From Rhizodiscina lignyota (taxonomy: Eukaryota; Ascomycota; Dothideomycetes; Aulographales; Rhizodiscinaceae): a DNA stretch of 64,000 nucleotides. The position numbers were made by a program, and so were the translations under genes. Positions 22,651 through 34,300 of this stretch are shown piece by piece; position 1 is the stretch's first letter; each line of letters starts with the position of its first letter. The notes beneath the pieces were generated by a model. It was not told the origin of the DNA. It did not search any database and worked only from the letters and a program-made list of their open reading frames with translations. The DNA is taken from contig ML978122.1 of NCBI GenBank assembly GCA_010015805.1, forward strand, positions 654,453 through 718,452, written 5' to 3'.

Positions 22651-24012
22651 GAAGGAAACATCGTAGGTTGAGAGACAGCCTCAATGAATAACAGAGACAA
22701 TCCATTGCCGCGGCCTCGGTGGCGTGCTCTGCCGAGACGGGCTTTGGGATGACCTTCTCTTACGTCTCTACCGAGATGGTACTTTCGCACCTAGGGTCTT
22801 AGAATATACATTAGACCTCTAGTAAAGAAATACCGGCCACTATCAGCAAAAGCAAAATCCACACACTTCCCGAGCATTTGGGTAGCGAAATGTGTAAAAT
22901 GGAAAGCCTCAACGAACTGAGCTATAAACCTCAGGGATCTAAGGTATTTCGTTGCGGCTCGATGGGATCATAGCACACGCATCGTTGCAGGAGAACACAG
23001 CTATCATATTCCTGCAATGGAGACTCTAGGATCTGGAGAGTGTGGAATGGAACGGAAATACTGTTCTGAAAAGGCCAGCCTTTAATTTTCTGACAGAAAC
23101 TACAACTTGAATAGGCAGTTCGCCCGGACAAACAATTTCTAAATTACATCGGATATCATTCTGTTAATCACTTAAGTGATCGACAGCTTAAATTACCGGA
23201 TTGTCTTCACAGCGACAGGGATAGCAGCGGAGCTAAAATGTGGAGATTCCAGCGGCCTCTGTGCCACGATTGTGCAACATTCGTCCAACGCCTCCTTTCT
23301 TGGACCTTCCCACATGCCTTTCCTTTCCCAAGCCATACAGTCAGTAATCACTAATATTGTTGTCTTTAAACTCCCACCCGATATTTTATGACTTGATGAT
23401 TTCATCCGGAGTCGACTTTGGCTCACGGGAAGCGAGACATCCCTCTTCCTGGACGCAAACGTGCTTTCTTCGCAAACAGTTATCACTGCCGAGCCCTGGT
23501 GAAAGCTTGACGATTCGGAATGTCACCACGGGAAGAAGGGATACGGCGCCGATTTATCAATGCCGAGCAGCGAGCGCTTGAAAGCGGTTCTCCCCCGCCG
23601 CGCCGTTGCCCAGAGGCTTGGGTCGTAACGGACAAGCGACTCCTCTCCGCTCGCGTTGGCTGCTCCTCTCGCCAACCCTTAGGAAAACTCCTCCAATGCG
23701 GCGATACTGCACTGCTTTATCTCGAGGACATCGTCACCTTCCTGTTCGAGTTTGTTGAAGACGATTGTCCTCGCGGCATCGTCGTGATGGTTTCTTCAGC
23801 CTCTTGGCCCTTTGCCACCTATCATGGAGTAGGTATTATATGAGACGCATGTAGGTCCAACAATCAGCCAATTCATAGCTGAATACCCCCAGATATCCAG
23901 CCTTTCTGTTACCTGTCGACTTCAATCGCCTTCTGTTTATGATAGTAGAAGTTGATTTCATTGCGTCAATCAGCATTGTCCTCTGTATTCGTACATCTTT
24001 TCTCGTATCATC
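22651..24012. other. intergenic with promoter of the peptide transporter
   Basis: No gene seen. The last 460 bp contain several GATA-factor core sites (listed separately). Confidence 0.4.
23554..23945. promoter_or_regulatory. cluster of HGATAR (AreA-type) sites upstream of the PTR2 gene
   Basis: Four matches to HGATAR: TTATCA at 23554-23559, TTATCT at 23717-23722, CTATCA at 23819-23824 (all minus) and TGATAG at 23940-23945 (plus), all within 460 bp of the ATG at 24013. Peptide transporters are commonly under nitrogen catabolite control by AreA/NIT2, so this is a plausible regulatory region; the motif is short and chance occurrence is possible. Confidence 0.3.
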
Positions 24013-25942
24013 ATGCCAGCCCTGCAGAATGAAGATGCTGCTGAGATAGCCAAAGCAGAAGTCCCAGGCACTGTGGCTACAGGCAGAATGAGGGAGGGCA
24101 GCCTTGGAAAAGGTGACTCTCTTGCCTACTACGATTTTCCGGACGAGAACACAGGCCGAGAAGAGATATCCGACGAGGATCTACGGAGCTTACGTCGAGT
24201 CTCCGGAAAGATAACGTGGATCGCTTTCACGATTGCATTCGTCGAGCTCTGCGAGAGGTTCTCCTACTACGGCACAACTGTCGTCTTCGTCAACTTTATT
24301 CAACAGCCACTCCCTCAGGGTTCGACAACAGGCGCGGGCCACGACGGGCAATCCGGAGCACTGGACATGGGCCAGAGAGCTTCTGCTGGTTTGACCACCT
24401 TCAACCAATTCTGGGCATACATCACACCACTCTTTGGAGCCTATATTGCCGATGCCCGGCTGGGACGATACAAGACCATCCATGTGGCAATTGGTGTTGC
24501 TATCATCGGCCATGTCGTGCTGACTGCTTCGGCTGCTCCGAGCGTGATCGCGCACCCAAACTCCTCTATTGCGGCGTTCGCGGTCGGACTGGTCATATTC
24601 GGAATTGGTACCGGCCTATTTAAATCCAACATATCTCCACTGCTGGCGGAGCAGCAAGTCGATACCCAGATGCAGGTGCGGACGAGGTCGAAGGGCGAAC
24701 GTGTGCTCGTTGATCCCGCTGTCACGAACTCAAGGATCTTTCTTTACTTTTATATGTGCATCAATGTCGGATCCTTGACTGGTCAGATCGGTATGGTGTA
24801 TGCGGAGAAATATGTCGGCTTCTACCTCGCATTCCTTCTGCCCACTGTGCTGTTTTTTATCGCACCTGTGGTACTTGCAGTCTTCAAAAAGCGCTACCAA
24901 CTCACACCGCCAACCGGCTCTGTCTTGTCGAAGTTCTTCCAGATGTGGACTGCTGCGATGAAGGGTAAATGGTCGTTCAACTTTTCCAAGATGAAGAGGG
25001 AGTTCTCGTGGGATACTGTCCGGCCGTCCAAGATCACACTGTCTGAACGTCCGCCTTGGATGACATACGACGACGCTTGGGTTGATGAAGTCCGACGAGG
25101 ACTGAAGGCCTGCAAAGTCTTCCTCTTCCTGCCGCTCTACTGGCTAGCATACGGACAAATGACTGCAAATCTGACATCTCAGGCCGCGTAAGTACCAAAC
25201 ACTGCGTCAGACCGGTGGCTCCACTGACTCGAGCAGCACCATGAATCTCCATGGCGCACCCAACGACATAATCCAAAACCTCAACCCCATCTCCATCGTC
25301 ATCATGATCCCCATCTTCGACTTCTTCATCTACCCCGCCCTGCGCAAAGCGCACATCCGCTTCACCCCCATCAAGCGCATGGCGTGCGGCTTCTTCTGCG
25401 CCAGCCTGGCCATGGTAGCCGCGACCGTCACGCAGCACTACATCTACAAGCTGTCGCCGTGCGGATACGAGGCCGCGACCTGCCGAGACGAGGACGACAA
25501 CGTGCTGTTTGCGGACATCAATGTGTGGGTGCAGGCCGTGCCGTATATCTTGATTGGGATTTCGGAGATCTTCACGTCTATTACGGGGCTGGAGTATGCG
25601 TTCAGCAAGGCGCCGACGAATATGAGATCGCTCGTTATGGCGGTGAATTTGGTCATGAATGCTTTCTCGTCAGCTATTGCGCAGGCGCTTGTTGTTCTTG
25701 CCAACGATCCGCTCCTTGTGTGGAATTACGGCGTGGTCGCTGTGATCGCGTTTGTCGGAGGGGTGCTGTTCTGGCTGTGCTTCGCGAAGCTGGATAGCGA
25801 TGAGGACAAATGGAATATGATCCAAGAAAGCTCGTATAGGGGTCGGAAGGGGAGTGTTACTGTAGTCGATGATTATGCTAGGGAGGCGGGTGTGATGGAT
25901 ACGTCGTCCAAAGGGGACAGCGTGGAAGAGGTTAAGGTCTGA
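24013..25942 (+). CDS. ptr2: peptide transporter PTR2 (POT family)
   Basis: Two exons, 24013..25187 and 25237..25942, giving 626 residues; the 49-bp intron has GTAAGT and GAGCAG. An acidic N-terminal tail precedes the first helices with ELCERFSYYGTTVVFVNFIQQPLP, the POT signature (E..ERF.YYG). Then TTFNQFWAYITPLFGAYIADARLGRYKTI, the second family signature, and FGIGTGLFKSNISPLLAEQ, followed by a large cytoplasmic loop and helices 7-12 ending FWLCFAKLDSDED. The family imports di- and tripeptides with protons. The C-terminal tail is hydrophilic. Upstream GATA sites suggest nitrogen regulation. Confidence 0.92.
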
Positions 25943-26675
25943 GTTGAACGATCAAGTACAGTAACAAATCAAGTAATGCCTAAGTCCGCAGCCTTTGAGG
26001 AGAGTTAATACCATATTGAACTGCACGAAATCAACCGTTTTCTCCGTCGAAAGAGTATACTCCTACCATTTGCGGCATACGGTATGGTTTTGGACTTATT
26101 ATTCTCGATTTCTTCTTCGGTATTGCGTCCGCTTTATCTTGCCTCTTTATCAATCTTGACTAACTCAATCTTTCCTGTAGCCCTCCTAGTCATGTACACT
26201 GCCTTTAGCGTTATTCGGGGTCCGCTCGACGGACTTGGCGACTTTATACGAGCTCTGAAAAACAGATATCGTGTGTTTGGGCTTCTATAAGACCCTGTAA
26301 AGCGTGTATTTACCCATAATATCGCGCGGTAGCAGATGGTGGAGCGGTACTAAGCTGACTCATGCCATTGCGACAGGTTTCTGGATTTGTTACCACGGGT
26401 TATGGAGGTTGGAGAGGACCAGTCGTGATCGCGCAGTGAAAGAAGATTTAGGCCCGGAGGGACCAGATCCCACGCGGGAGACGTTTGAAAGAGGTTGTAT
26501 ATACGGAAATTCGGAGGGGCAATGAACATTTATATACGCGTGTGGCAAGGCCGTGCTCCTTAGCGCAATACGCCCTGACGTTGCTCTCAAAGCGACCAAC
26601 AAGACAGCATACATATCCCAGCTACCATGAAAAGCTTTTCCTCACATAGACGGCAACATGATATATCCAAGCGAA
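25943..26675. other. convergent intergenic region
   Basis: Between the stops of the PTR2 (plus) and DUF202 (minus) genes. A 68-codon hydrophobic frame at 26084-26290 has no other support. Nothing else seen. Confidence 0.4.
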
Positions 26676-27713
26676 CTAACTCTCAAAGCTCCGCGCCCCA
26701 ACAGCCAACACGACGACCAGACTCGTCACGATCAGCGCGCCCGTAACCAGCGACACCAGCACGACGCTGCCGCGACTCGCGGGGAATTTCCCCTTGATCA
26801 CGTAGTGCTGGCTCTCGAAGTAGCGGTGGAAGCCGATGAACAGGACTACGATGCTGACGGCCACGAAGGTGGCGCCGAGCGGCTTGCCGACGGCCTTGAG
26901 CCTGTTGTGCGCGTTGACGAGCGCCGGATCGTTCGAGGCGATTGAGGTGTTGAGACGGAAGAGCTGTGTGACTGCGATGCCGATCGAGGCGAAGGAGAGG
27001 GAGGTGCGGAGCCAGGCTAGGAATGTTCGTTCTACACTGATATGTCAGTTCAGATCTTGGAATATCAGATTGTACGAAGACGAGCCGTCTAAGGACCCAA
27101 TTGAACAGCATAGGAACGAGAATGGTATACCAAGCGCCAAATGATCCCTCGCAACGCTCCCCTTATTCTCCAGCTCCACACTGCCATACTTCTCCACCAC
27201 CTTCCTCCACCACCCATTTCGCACCCTCTCCCCAGCCTCCGGCTGGCCGTCCTGGCCTCCCGTCCGACCCTCTCTACTCCTATCCTTCTGCTTCCGCTGT
27301 CTCTGCTCTTGCGACCCGCCCAATGCCCCTATTCCCGTAACCTTCGTACCGACATTCGCATCCCTAGCCGCTACCCCTTCCGTACTCGCACCAGCTCCAA
27401 GTGCAGCAGTGTTATAATCCCTCCTCCCACCACGCTCTGCCCCGACAATGGCAGTCGTCTCATCCGCGCTGGCCTCATCGCCATCTACCTCCTCCCGCGG
27501 CATGTCGTCTTTCCTCGATCGTACAGACGGCGGCGGTGAAGTGAACGACACGGTCTTCCTAGGCTTCGGGAGAGCTTCTTCAACGGCTGCGTCCTCAATT
27601 GGATCAACTGGGGGTTCAATTGTCTCCGGGCTCTGACTTAAAGTTCCAGGGCCAAGAGCGGGATCTATATCATCTCCCACCGACGCGCCATTCCGGCGCT
27701 CTCTTGACGCCAT
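26676..27713 (-). CDS. DUF202 domain membrane protein
   Basis: Two exons, 27713..27131 and 27031..26676, giving 312 residues; the 99-bp intron runs from GTATAC to GTGTAG. The N-terminal ~190 residues are hydrophilic and low complexity, rich in Glu, Gly, Arg and Ala. The DUF202 core (PF02656) begins with [33 protein letters not shown], the hallmark of this family, and has three hydrophobic helices, the last near the C-terminus ([23 protein letters not shown]). The same domain forms the membrane part of vacuolar transporter chaperone (VTC) proteins, but the SPX and VTC catalytic domains are absent, so polyphosphate synthesis should not be assumed. The intron splits the signature right at LALE|RTF, and the long N-tail is typical of fungal members. 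Confidence 0.85.
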
Positions 27714-28380
27714 CAGCGCCAGATATCACACTGGCGGTCGGCCGATGCATGCGGTTCGCGGGGTCCGGCGCCTTCGGGGAGTGGGCCTGCATGGTTGTTC
27801 CTGATTAGAGTGCGATCTGGCTCGGAAAGACTGCATAGATAGGCGAAGGTATCTTACCTAGTTTATGGGTGCTGCATCACTGCGTGATTCGGGCGGGGAG
27901 TGACGTGCTCTGGCTGTGGCTGGATTCGGAACTGAGTCGACAAGGCGGCGGGAATGTGGGGCGCACGCGAACATCGCATGGCAGCGAGATAAAAAGCTCC
28001 CATGTACAAGAAAAACAAGACGGAAGTTTGAAGATATTTCATTTTGGTTCACTGTTCAATGGCATACTCAGATTAAGAGTGCCTAGATAAGTAAGTATAT
28101 ACAGCAAATAGCAAAAGCTAAGTACAGTGAACCGAAAGAGTCGAGTCACATCGCAGTAAAGTCCTGTCCACATCAAGGTATCAATCATCAACCCAAACTC
28201 CTACTCCGCAGAGTACAACCCCAAATGCTATGCTGGCCGGTAGCGACGGCTTTTCGAAAATTCCATAAACAAGGCCACCCACCGAAGAGATGTCGAGAGC
28301 CACGGGGTCGAAAGATCCGTTCGACTTCATCATCCCATCTCAGGAGACCGAAAAACTCATTGCACATCATCATCCATATC
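27714..28380. other. intergenic between DUF202 start and SREBP stop
   Basis: Promoter side for the DUF202 gene and 3' side for the SREBP gene. No gene or RNA seen. Confidence 0.4.
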
Positions 28381-31332
28381 TCAATCCTCCGAACTACCAT
28401 ACCCACTCTCCTTTTCCCCCTCATCCTCCTCCCTAATCCCCACAAGCGTCTTCTTCAGCGCAAGACACCTCTCGCCCACCTTGCCCCTCGTCGCCTTGCC
28501 CAAGCGGAAATTCCTGCCCTCCTCGCGCCCAATGCACAACCTCAAGCTCCCCGCCAATTTCTCCGCGGTCCGCTGCGTAGCGCCATTACTCGACGAGAGG
28601 ATATCCCGCTCGGCAAGAACATTAAGCACCTTGTACGCCGCGACAAAGCTGAGTAACGTCCACGGCGCGGCAATGATCTGCGGGGAGTTGATGACTGCGA
28701 CGGCCTTGGAGCGAGCCTCTTGTTGGACATTCGAATCGTCGGCCTTGAATTGCAGGAGGGAGAGGCACTTGGCCAGGGTGAGAGCGACGGTGATGTCGCC
28801 GGCTACAGGCATCGCGCTGACCTCGTTCTCAAGCAGGCTCTTCTGCTGTCCTGGGAGTGGCACAGCAGCTAGCGCGGCGGCGATGTGGTCGCTTCGATTC
28901 TTGTCGAGGAGCACGGCTCTTGCTACCAGAGCACGGGTGTAGGTCATGGAGGCGGGTGGGGCAATCTTAACAGCCGACTCCACCTCCTCGACGATAGAAG
29001 TGGATGGGGATGCAGAGGTAGTGCTGAGCGAGCTGGTCAGCGCCTTCTTGAGCGTGTGGCTCGACCACCAAGCCGCCAGCGCGTCAAGCGGACTAGCAAT
29101 GCCAAAGTCCTCGACAACGCCATCCATGTTCTCATCCGGTTGGGTATGCTCTCCACTAGGCTTGTTCCATGCAAGGTTGTAGGCACGCTGGACGATGCAG
29201 TCCTTCAGGACCTCATCGCATTCCAGCTTGAGCAACGCAGCGAGATGGTCAGGCAGCTGCTCAATCTGCTCATCCGGATCGGTTGACGAGACCTTGACCC
29301 GCGACCTGGAGCCGCTCTGCACATTCAGCAGATACTCTGTGCGTGCGGCATTCCAGTACTTGCGCGATAACTTGGCGCACAGCTCGTCGAACATGTACCA
29401 CGTGCCATACCCAGCCTTAGCGACCTCCCAGAGCAAGACACGGATGTGCATTGCCTTGAGCATGAGGCGTGCCGGCGTATCAGGCAAGGTACCCGAGGCC
29501 ATGAGCGTGAGGATGAGGCGACTGATGCTGATTTCGGCATCGCCACCCGTAAGCTGCGCGTCTAGCGCAATCTTCCATGCCTTGACACGGCCTTCCTCCT
29601 GTTCTTTCGTTACCCCAGTTAGGAAAGCGTAGCCGCGCCATCCGATCAGGCGCCGGGTGCTCAGTTTAAGAGTCTTGAGAGCCAGGGCGGCAAGTTCGTA
29701 GAAGAAGTTGTGGTGGGGGACCCAGACTGTTTGGATCGCGGTAAGCCATGCCTTTTGGCGGACTTCGATCGGAGATGCTAGTGAAGGAATAGGTGATAGC
29801 CGAACGGAAGAAATGGCCTTCTTTTTGCTCTTCGGCTTGAAGTCGAAAAGAGGGTAGATGAGATAGATGACCGCCGCGAGAAGAAGGAAGACCTTGAGCA
29901 ATTGAAGCATATTCATGCTTGAACCGTACGGCGCATTGTAGCTGCCCATTGCGGAAGCCGGGCGGCGGAGGAGATGGACGGGGAGGGAAAAGAGTCCGCG
30001 AGCGCCCGTCTTCTCGCCCGAGTCCTCTCGTTCACTAAGCCCCTCCAAAATCATCAACCCTGCCAATGCACCTACCATGAATTTGTTGAACGGCTGTCCT
30101 CCGCGGACTTGGACCATTGGCGGACCATTGACTTGACCTCTTGGTGCGCTTGTATACGATGGATAAGCACGTGCGTAATGTGGTTGGTTTGCCCCGGAAG
30201 CGTGCAAATTCATCATGCTCTCTGGCACCGGTATCATGCCTTGAGGCGGGATATGTCCGGGAGTGCTCGGAGCGCCACTGGCGAATGGATCCTCTTGATA
30301 TTGATTTCCATCAGGTGTAGCGACGGCATTGTTGAATGGTACAGTGGCGGAGAGCGCGACTTTCTTATACTTCTCCATCTCTGCTTTCATGGCTTTCATT
30401 TCGTCGCTCAGTATCTTGTTTCTCTTTTCGAGATGCTTGATGTATTCTGTCGCTTTTGAAAGCACGGTCGCCTTGTTCGTCTTGTGGGCAGGTGCAAGAC
30501 CATCAAGGTCCTCGTCATCGTCGTCATCGAAGCCGGTTGATGACATCCGCTTCAGACTGGGAACACTGTTTTTGAGCTCCTCAATCTTGTCATTGAGCTT
30601 CGTCCGGTAACGCTTCTCAATCATATTGTGGGCAGTCTTCTTCACCGGCTGATGCTTCGCGTTCTTCCTGCCCACCTTCTCGCCGCCTTCGTTGCCGATG
30701 TCAGCCGACTTCCGCTTCCTCGCGTTGACTGGCGGAGGTTCTGGAGATGAGTTTGACGAAGGCGGCGTGATTTGATGGTCGGTGATGGACGTAGGTGTAC
30801 GGTCCATGCTGGAGCGGCTTGAAGATGAAGACGGAGGTTGTGGCATGCTCGTGTCGACCTTGAGCGCTGATGGTGAGATGAGTGCCGACTCGGCATTCTC
30901 GACGGGACTCGGTTGCTGCCAGATTTGTGTGATTTCAACCGGCTTCGTCATCGGCGTCATATCAGGCGCAGTCGTGAGCGCATTGAACTCGAAGTCGAAG
31001 GCATTCATGCCTCTCGCGTCCTCTCCGAAGGTGAATGCCGCCGTCCCGTCATCTGACGCCGGAGCGGTGGTGAAGACTTGGTCGATTGACAATTGATTCA
31101 TTTGAGGTTTGTTCCTTCGATTGTGCAGTGTCTGGCCATTTGCAGTTGCCACTTCGGTGCCCATGGACTGTGGCGATTGCGACGGATCCCACCGCATGAA
31201 GTCAGTCCAATTCTCCTGTGAAGCGGAATCTTGGGCGTTGAACGCGAAACCCTCCGACTGGCGAGCAGCATTCCAGGCACCGCTTCCTTCGGGAGTGTAG
31301 GTGTAGTAGTTGTGCAGCGGCGGGTCGTCCAT
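28381..31332 (-). CDS. srbA: sterol regulatory element-binding protein (SrbA/Sre1-like bHLH membrane factor)
   Basis: Single open frame of 983 residues. An N-terminal acidic/Ser-rich activation region is followed by a basic helix-loop-helix at about 232-305. Its basic segment reads AHNMIEKRYRTKLNDKI with Tyr242, the substitution for Arg that marks SREBPs. The loop is long and acidic (FDDDDDEDLDG). A helix 2/zipper follows. Two membrane segments come next: about residues 417-434 (FMVGALAGLMILEGL) and 474-496 (LLKVFLLLAAVIYLIYPLF), with a C-terminal domain of DUF2014 type ending in acidic GEEKESGYGSSED. In Aspergillus and Cryptococcus the factor is cut from ER/Golgi membranes under low oxygen or low sterol and activates ergosterol, azole-tolerance and hypoxia genes. 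Divergent from the NsdD-like gene. Confidence 0.93.
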   Translation of the reverse strand: MDDPPLHNYYTYTPEGSGAWNAARQSEGFAFNAQDSASQENWTDFMRWDPSQSPQSMGTEVATANGQTLHNRRNKPQMNQLSIDQVFTTAPASDDGTAAFTFGEDARGMNAFDFEFNALTTAPDMTPMTKPVEITQIWQQPSPVENAESALISPSALKVDTSMPQPPSSSSSRSSMDRTPTSITDHQITPPSSNSSPEPPPVNARKRKSADIGNEGGEKVGRKNAKHQPVKKTAHNMIEKRYRTKLNDKIEELKNSVPSLKRMSSTGFDDDDDEDLDGLAPAHKTNKATVLSKATEYIKHLEKRNKILSDEMKAMKAEMEKYKKVALSATVPFNNAVATPDGNQYQEDPFASGAPSTPGHIPPQGMIPVPESMMNLHASGANQPHYARAYPSYTSAPRGQVNGPPMVQVRGGQPFNKFMVGALAGLMILEGLSEREDSGEKTGARGLFSLPVHLLRRPASAMGSYNAPYGSSMNMLQLLKVFLLLAAVIYLIYPLFDFKPKSKKKAISSVRLSPIPSLASPIEVRQKAWLTAIQTVWVPHHNFFYELAALALKTLKLSTRRLIGWRGYAFLTGVTKEQEEGRVKAWKIALDAQLTGGDAEISISRLILTLMASGTLPDTPARLMLKAMHIRVLLWEVAKAGYGTWYMFDELCAKLSRKYWNAARTEYLLNVQSGSRSRVKVSSTDPDEQIEQLPDHLAALLKLECDEVLKDCIVQRAYNLAWNKPSGEHTQPDENMDGVVEDFGIASPLDALAAWWSSHTLKKALTSSLSTTSASPSTSIVEEVESAVKIAPPASMTYTRALVARAVLLDKNRSDHIAAALAAVPLPGQQKSLLENEVSAMPVAGDITVALTLAKCLSLLQFKADDSNVQQEARSKAVAVINSPQIIAAPWTLLSFVAAYKVLNVLAERDILSSSNGATQRTAEKLAGSLRLCIGREEGRNFRLGKATRGKVGERCLALKKTLVGIREEDEGEKESGYGSSED

Positions 31333-34300
31333 GCTGATGGATTTCCTTGAGGTGATCGCTTCAATTCGCTCCTGGCCTGGGCTTCTGGTTGTTTTGAGGA
31401 TCAGGTGAGAAATGAGGTGATAAGTGAAGGTGTGTGGGAGGAGGGCTGGGGTTTCTCCTGGTCAGTACATGGGTTAGCGGCAAATGAACCGGGACGAGTC
31501 GCGGAGACAAAGCACGCACGAGAGACTCGAGCCGCTCGCCGAGCCACGTGTGCTGAAGCGAGCCCAGCTCGATAATACTCTGGTTTGAAGATTGAATTGA
31601 CGGAAAGATTGTAGAGCAAGACCGGAGTGGTTTCCGGAGGATCGATCGTGGTTGTTTCTCGCCCGACTATTCTATAATCTGAGGCAGGATAAAAGTCGCC
31701 AGTAGGCTATTGCAGTAGTAAGGGTACGGAGGCACGTCAGACGAGTGAACGAGCACGTCTCATTCGGTCGGCGCTGGCTCCTGGCATTGATTGCTGCGAG
31801 GGGTTTGAGGAGGAGGCTAACTCAGCTGGCAGAGGCGGACGCTGACGACTTTTGATATCACACCATTTTTACGGATCAGGCTTAGCGCTGCCTCGGCTTC
31901 CGCACGCGCGACGCTAGGCTCGATCGATACGCCCCCAGTCGAGGCAGTCGACCACTGAGGCTCCGCACACAGCCTCAGCGAAAGACGTGGAGAACTCCAG
32001 TCCCGAAGCAAAGTCGCCACGATCAGATGCAGATGCGCAATCAAGTGCAGGCTGCATTCTGAGAGTCTGCGGAGTTACGAGATCGGATGTGCTTGGTCCA
32101 GACGTCAGGAGGCGGCGAAGTGGATAGATGCAGACCGACACGAGGCGAGCACAGTACGACGCCGAAGAGCTCCACTACAGGAGTTCGCAGAATCTCCAGA
32201 ATCCGATGGACGCGATCATGGTCTTATAATGGAGCACATAAGGACAAGGAAAGGTCGGTGGGTTGTCGTCACAAGGCAAACACAATCTCGGCTCGCATAT
32301 CATTGTTGCGCTCTGTGTAGCGTCGATTATGCTTCAGCAGCGCCATCACCATCATTCGCACAGTGTCGCGCAGCTAGAGCTTTGAGCGACATAAACCATG
32401 AGGTACGGTAGGTAACTTTGAGGTGGTGATACGAGACGTGCAGAGTAATTGGAGATATGAAGATCACCGATAATCGCCAGGTTGGTGCCCAGTTTGAATG
32501 CTTGTCGGACATCAAACCCTTGAAGGTACCAGGATGTACGTATTCGTTAAAGCAATCAATCTACGATCCGACTTCATCGCGGTGGGAATAATCGGGGATA
32601 TGTTTGGTTAGTATGAAGCAGGGCAGCTCGATTTGGGCATTTGTCATTATTCTTCAAGAACTGCGAACTGTTCGCCTGTTTCATCGGCCAATCGCCGTGT
32701 TTAAACTTTCTGTGCAGGCCGGGACTGGTGTACTTGTAAACGAGAAGCAGAATCCCTTCCAGGTCCACAGATGAGGCTGTGGCATGAACTTGATCGTTCG
32801 CAACTTGCAAGAGGCGCGTTGCTGCCCAAGGAGGTATAAGTTTCGGATCCATGTCCTGCATGAGTTCGCCGGCTTGGTTCCCCGGCAGGAGCTCCCATGT
32901 CGATATGATTCGGAAGAATGGGTCCTGCGATCATATTCCTTCTTCGTCGCCCAGATGAGGTTAGTGAGTCAGGTACACAGGGACGAATTAGTTTGTACGC
33001 GACGATCGCATCCCCGGAAATATGTATCGTCTAGCGCAGAGTCGATGGACACTGGGAGCTCTGTGCGACAGACCTTTGGCTTTTGCGGCCTGAGCTCGTC
33101 TTACTGTGAAGCGCACCTCTCACATCGACACCTCTGCAGGCGCGGGAAAGGCTGTCCTTTCCTGGAACGCCCGTCGGGAGGGTGAGGCTTTGAGAACAGC
33201 CCGATCACATCGTCGGCACGGCGTCGAAGAGACTCTTTTGGGTTCGGGACCCTCTCCTGAGTTTATAAGGGGGTTCGAAGCGGAAGAAGGATCCGACAGT
33301 GGTCCCCAAGCTTTCTCCGGGCGGCATTGAATTCGCACAATAAATGCTATGCTGAGGAACGGAGCACAAGGTGCACCCCATATGCGTCTCGAGCGCTGCC
33401 CAAGAACATGGGAGATCCCTCGCAAAATCTCCGCCAAAAGCAGATCCTCGTCCAGATGGAGCGTAGCCAAATCTAGCCGGCAATCGATTATTTGCAGGAA
33501 CGCGTTCGACCATCTCTGCTACCCGCGCGCGAACTGCACGTCAGAAGAGAGTGTGGAGGGCGGGTGTGACATGAGGACAGGACGGGAGCGTCTGGCACTG
33601 CTCGAACTTGTTTCCCCCACCAGAAGCAGCGGGAGGGGAAAGAAGGGCGGGAGAGGCTAGTGTAGATGTTCCTGAATCTGATACTGCCGACGCTCCCCTA
33701 TGCCCTTCTTGAGGACGTCTGCCCTAATGGGATCAAGGGAGGCGTGCCGAGCGAAGCCCTAGATCGCGAGTGAGGAAGTGATTCCGACGCGTGGGCAGAG
33801 GCTCCAACGGAGATGGAAGACCTTGCTCGGCGCCTTGCACATCACACTCTTTTGACAGGACCCTTTAATTTCCATGATCACGCCTCACGGGCATGGGTGC
33901 AATACGCACATGGTTCGTCTCGACAAAGTCCCGCGAAGCTCGCAGCAGAGCGATGGCAGCTTCTCTGGGCTGTTCTCGTTGCACGCCGCAGTATCGGCGC
34001 TGCCGCAAGCCGCTCAAGGCGTTGATAGCACGGCCAGCCTGCCAGCCAGGAGGGTTTCTATGTATGGCACACGGACGTCGCGCGGCAGCAGGCATCCGCG
34101 AGCGCAACGGCGTGCTGATCGGGGGCCGATCGCGACAGGGCCTGCCGGCCGTCTGGTTGGATTGTCGTGTCTGTTCCAGTTCGAGCGGGCAGAGATTTCA
34201 CGTTTAGATTTATTGCCCTTTGCGTGTGAGGGTCAGCGATCAGATGCCCGCTTCTGCTAGCCCATCGCCCGGTGCTTTATTGGCCTGCATGCCCGCTCCG

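Noticed and set aside
25943-26675. 68-codon hydrophobic frame at 26084-26290
   Set aside because: Hydrophobic composition only; no start context, promoter or conserved pattern, and it lies in a convergent 3' region.
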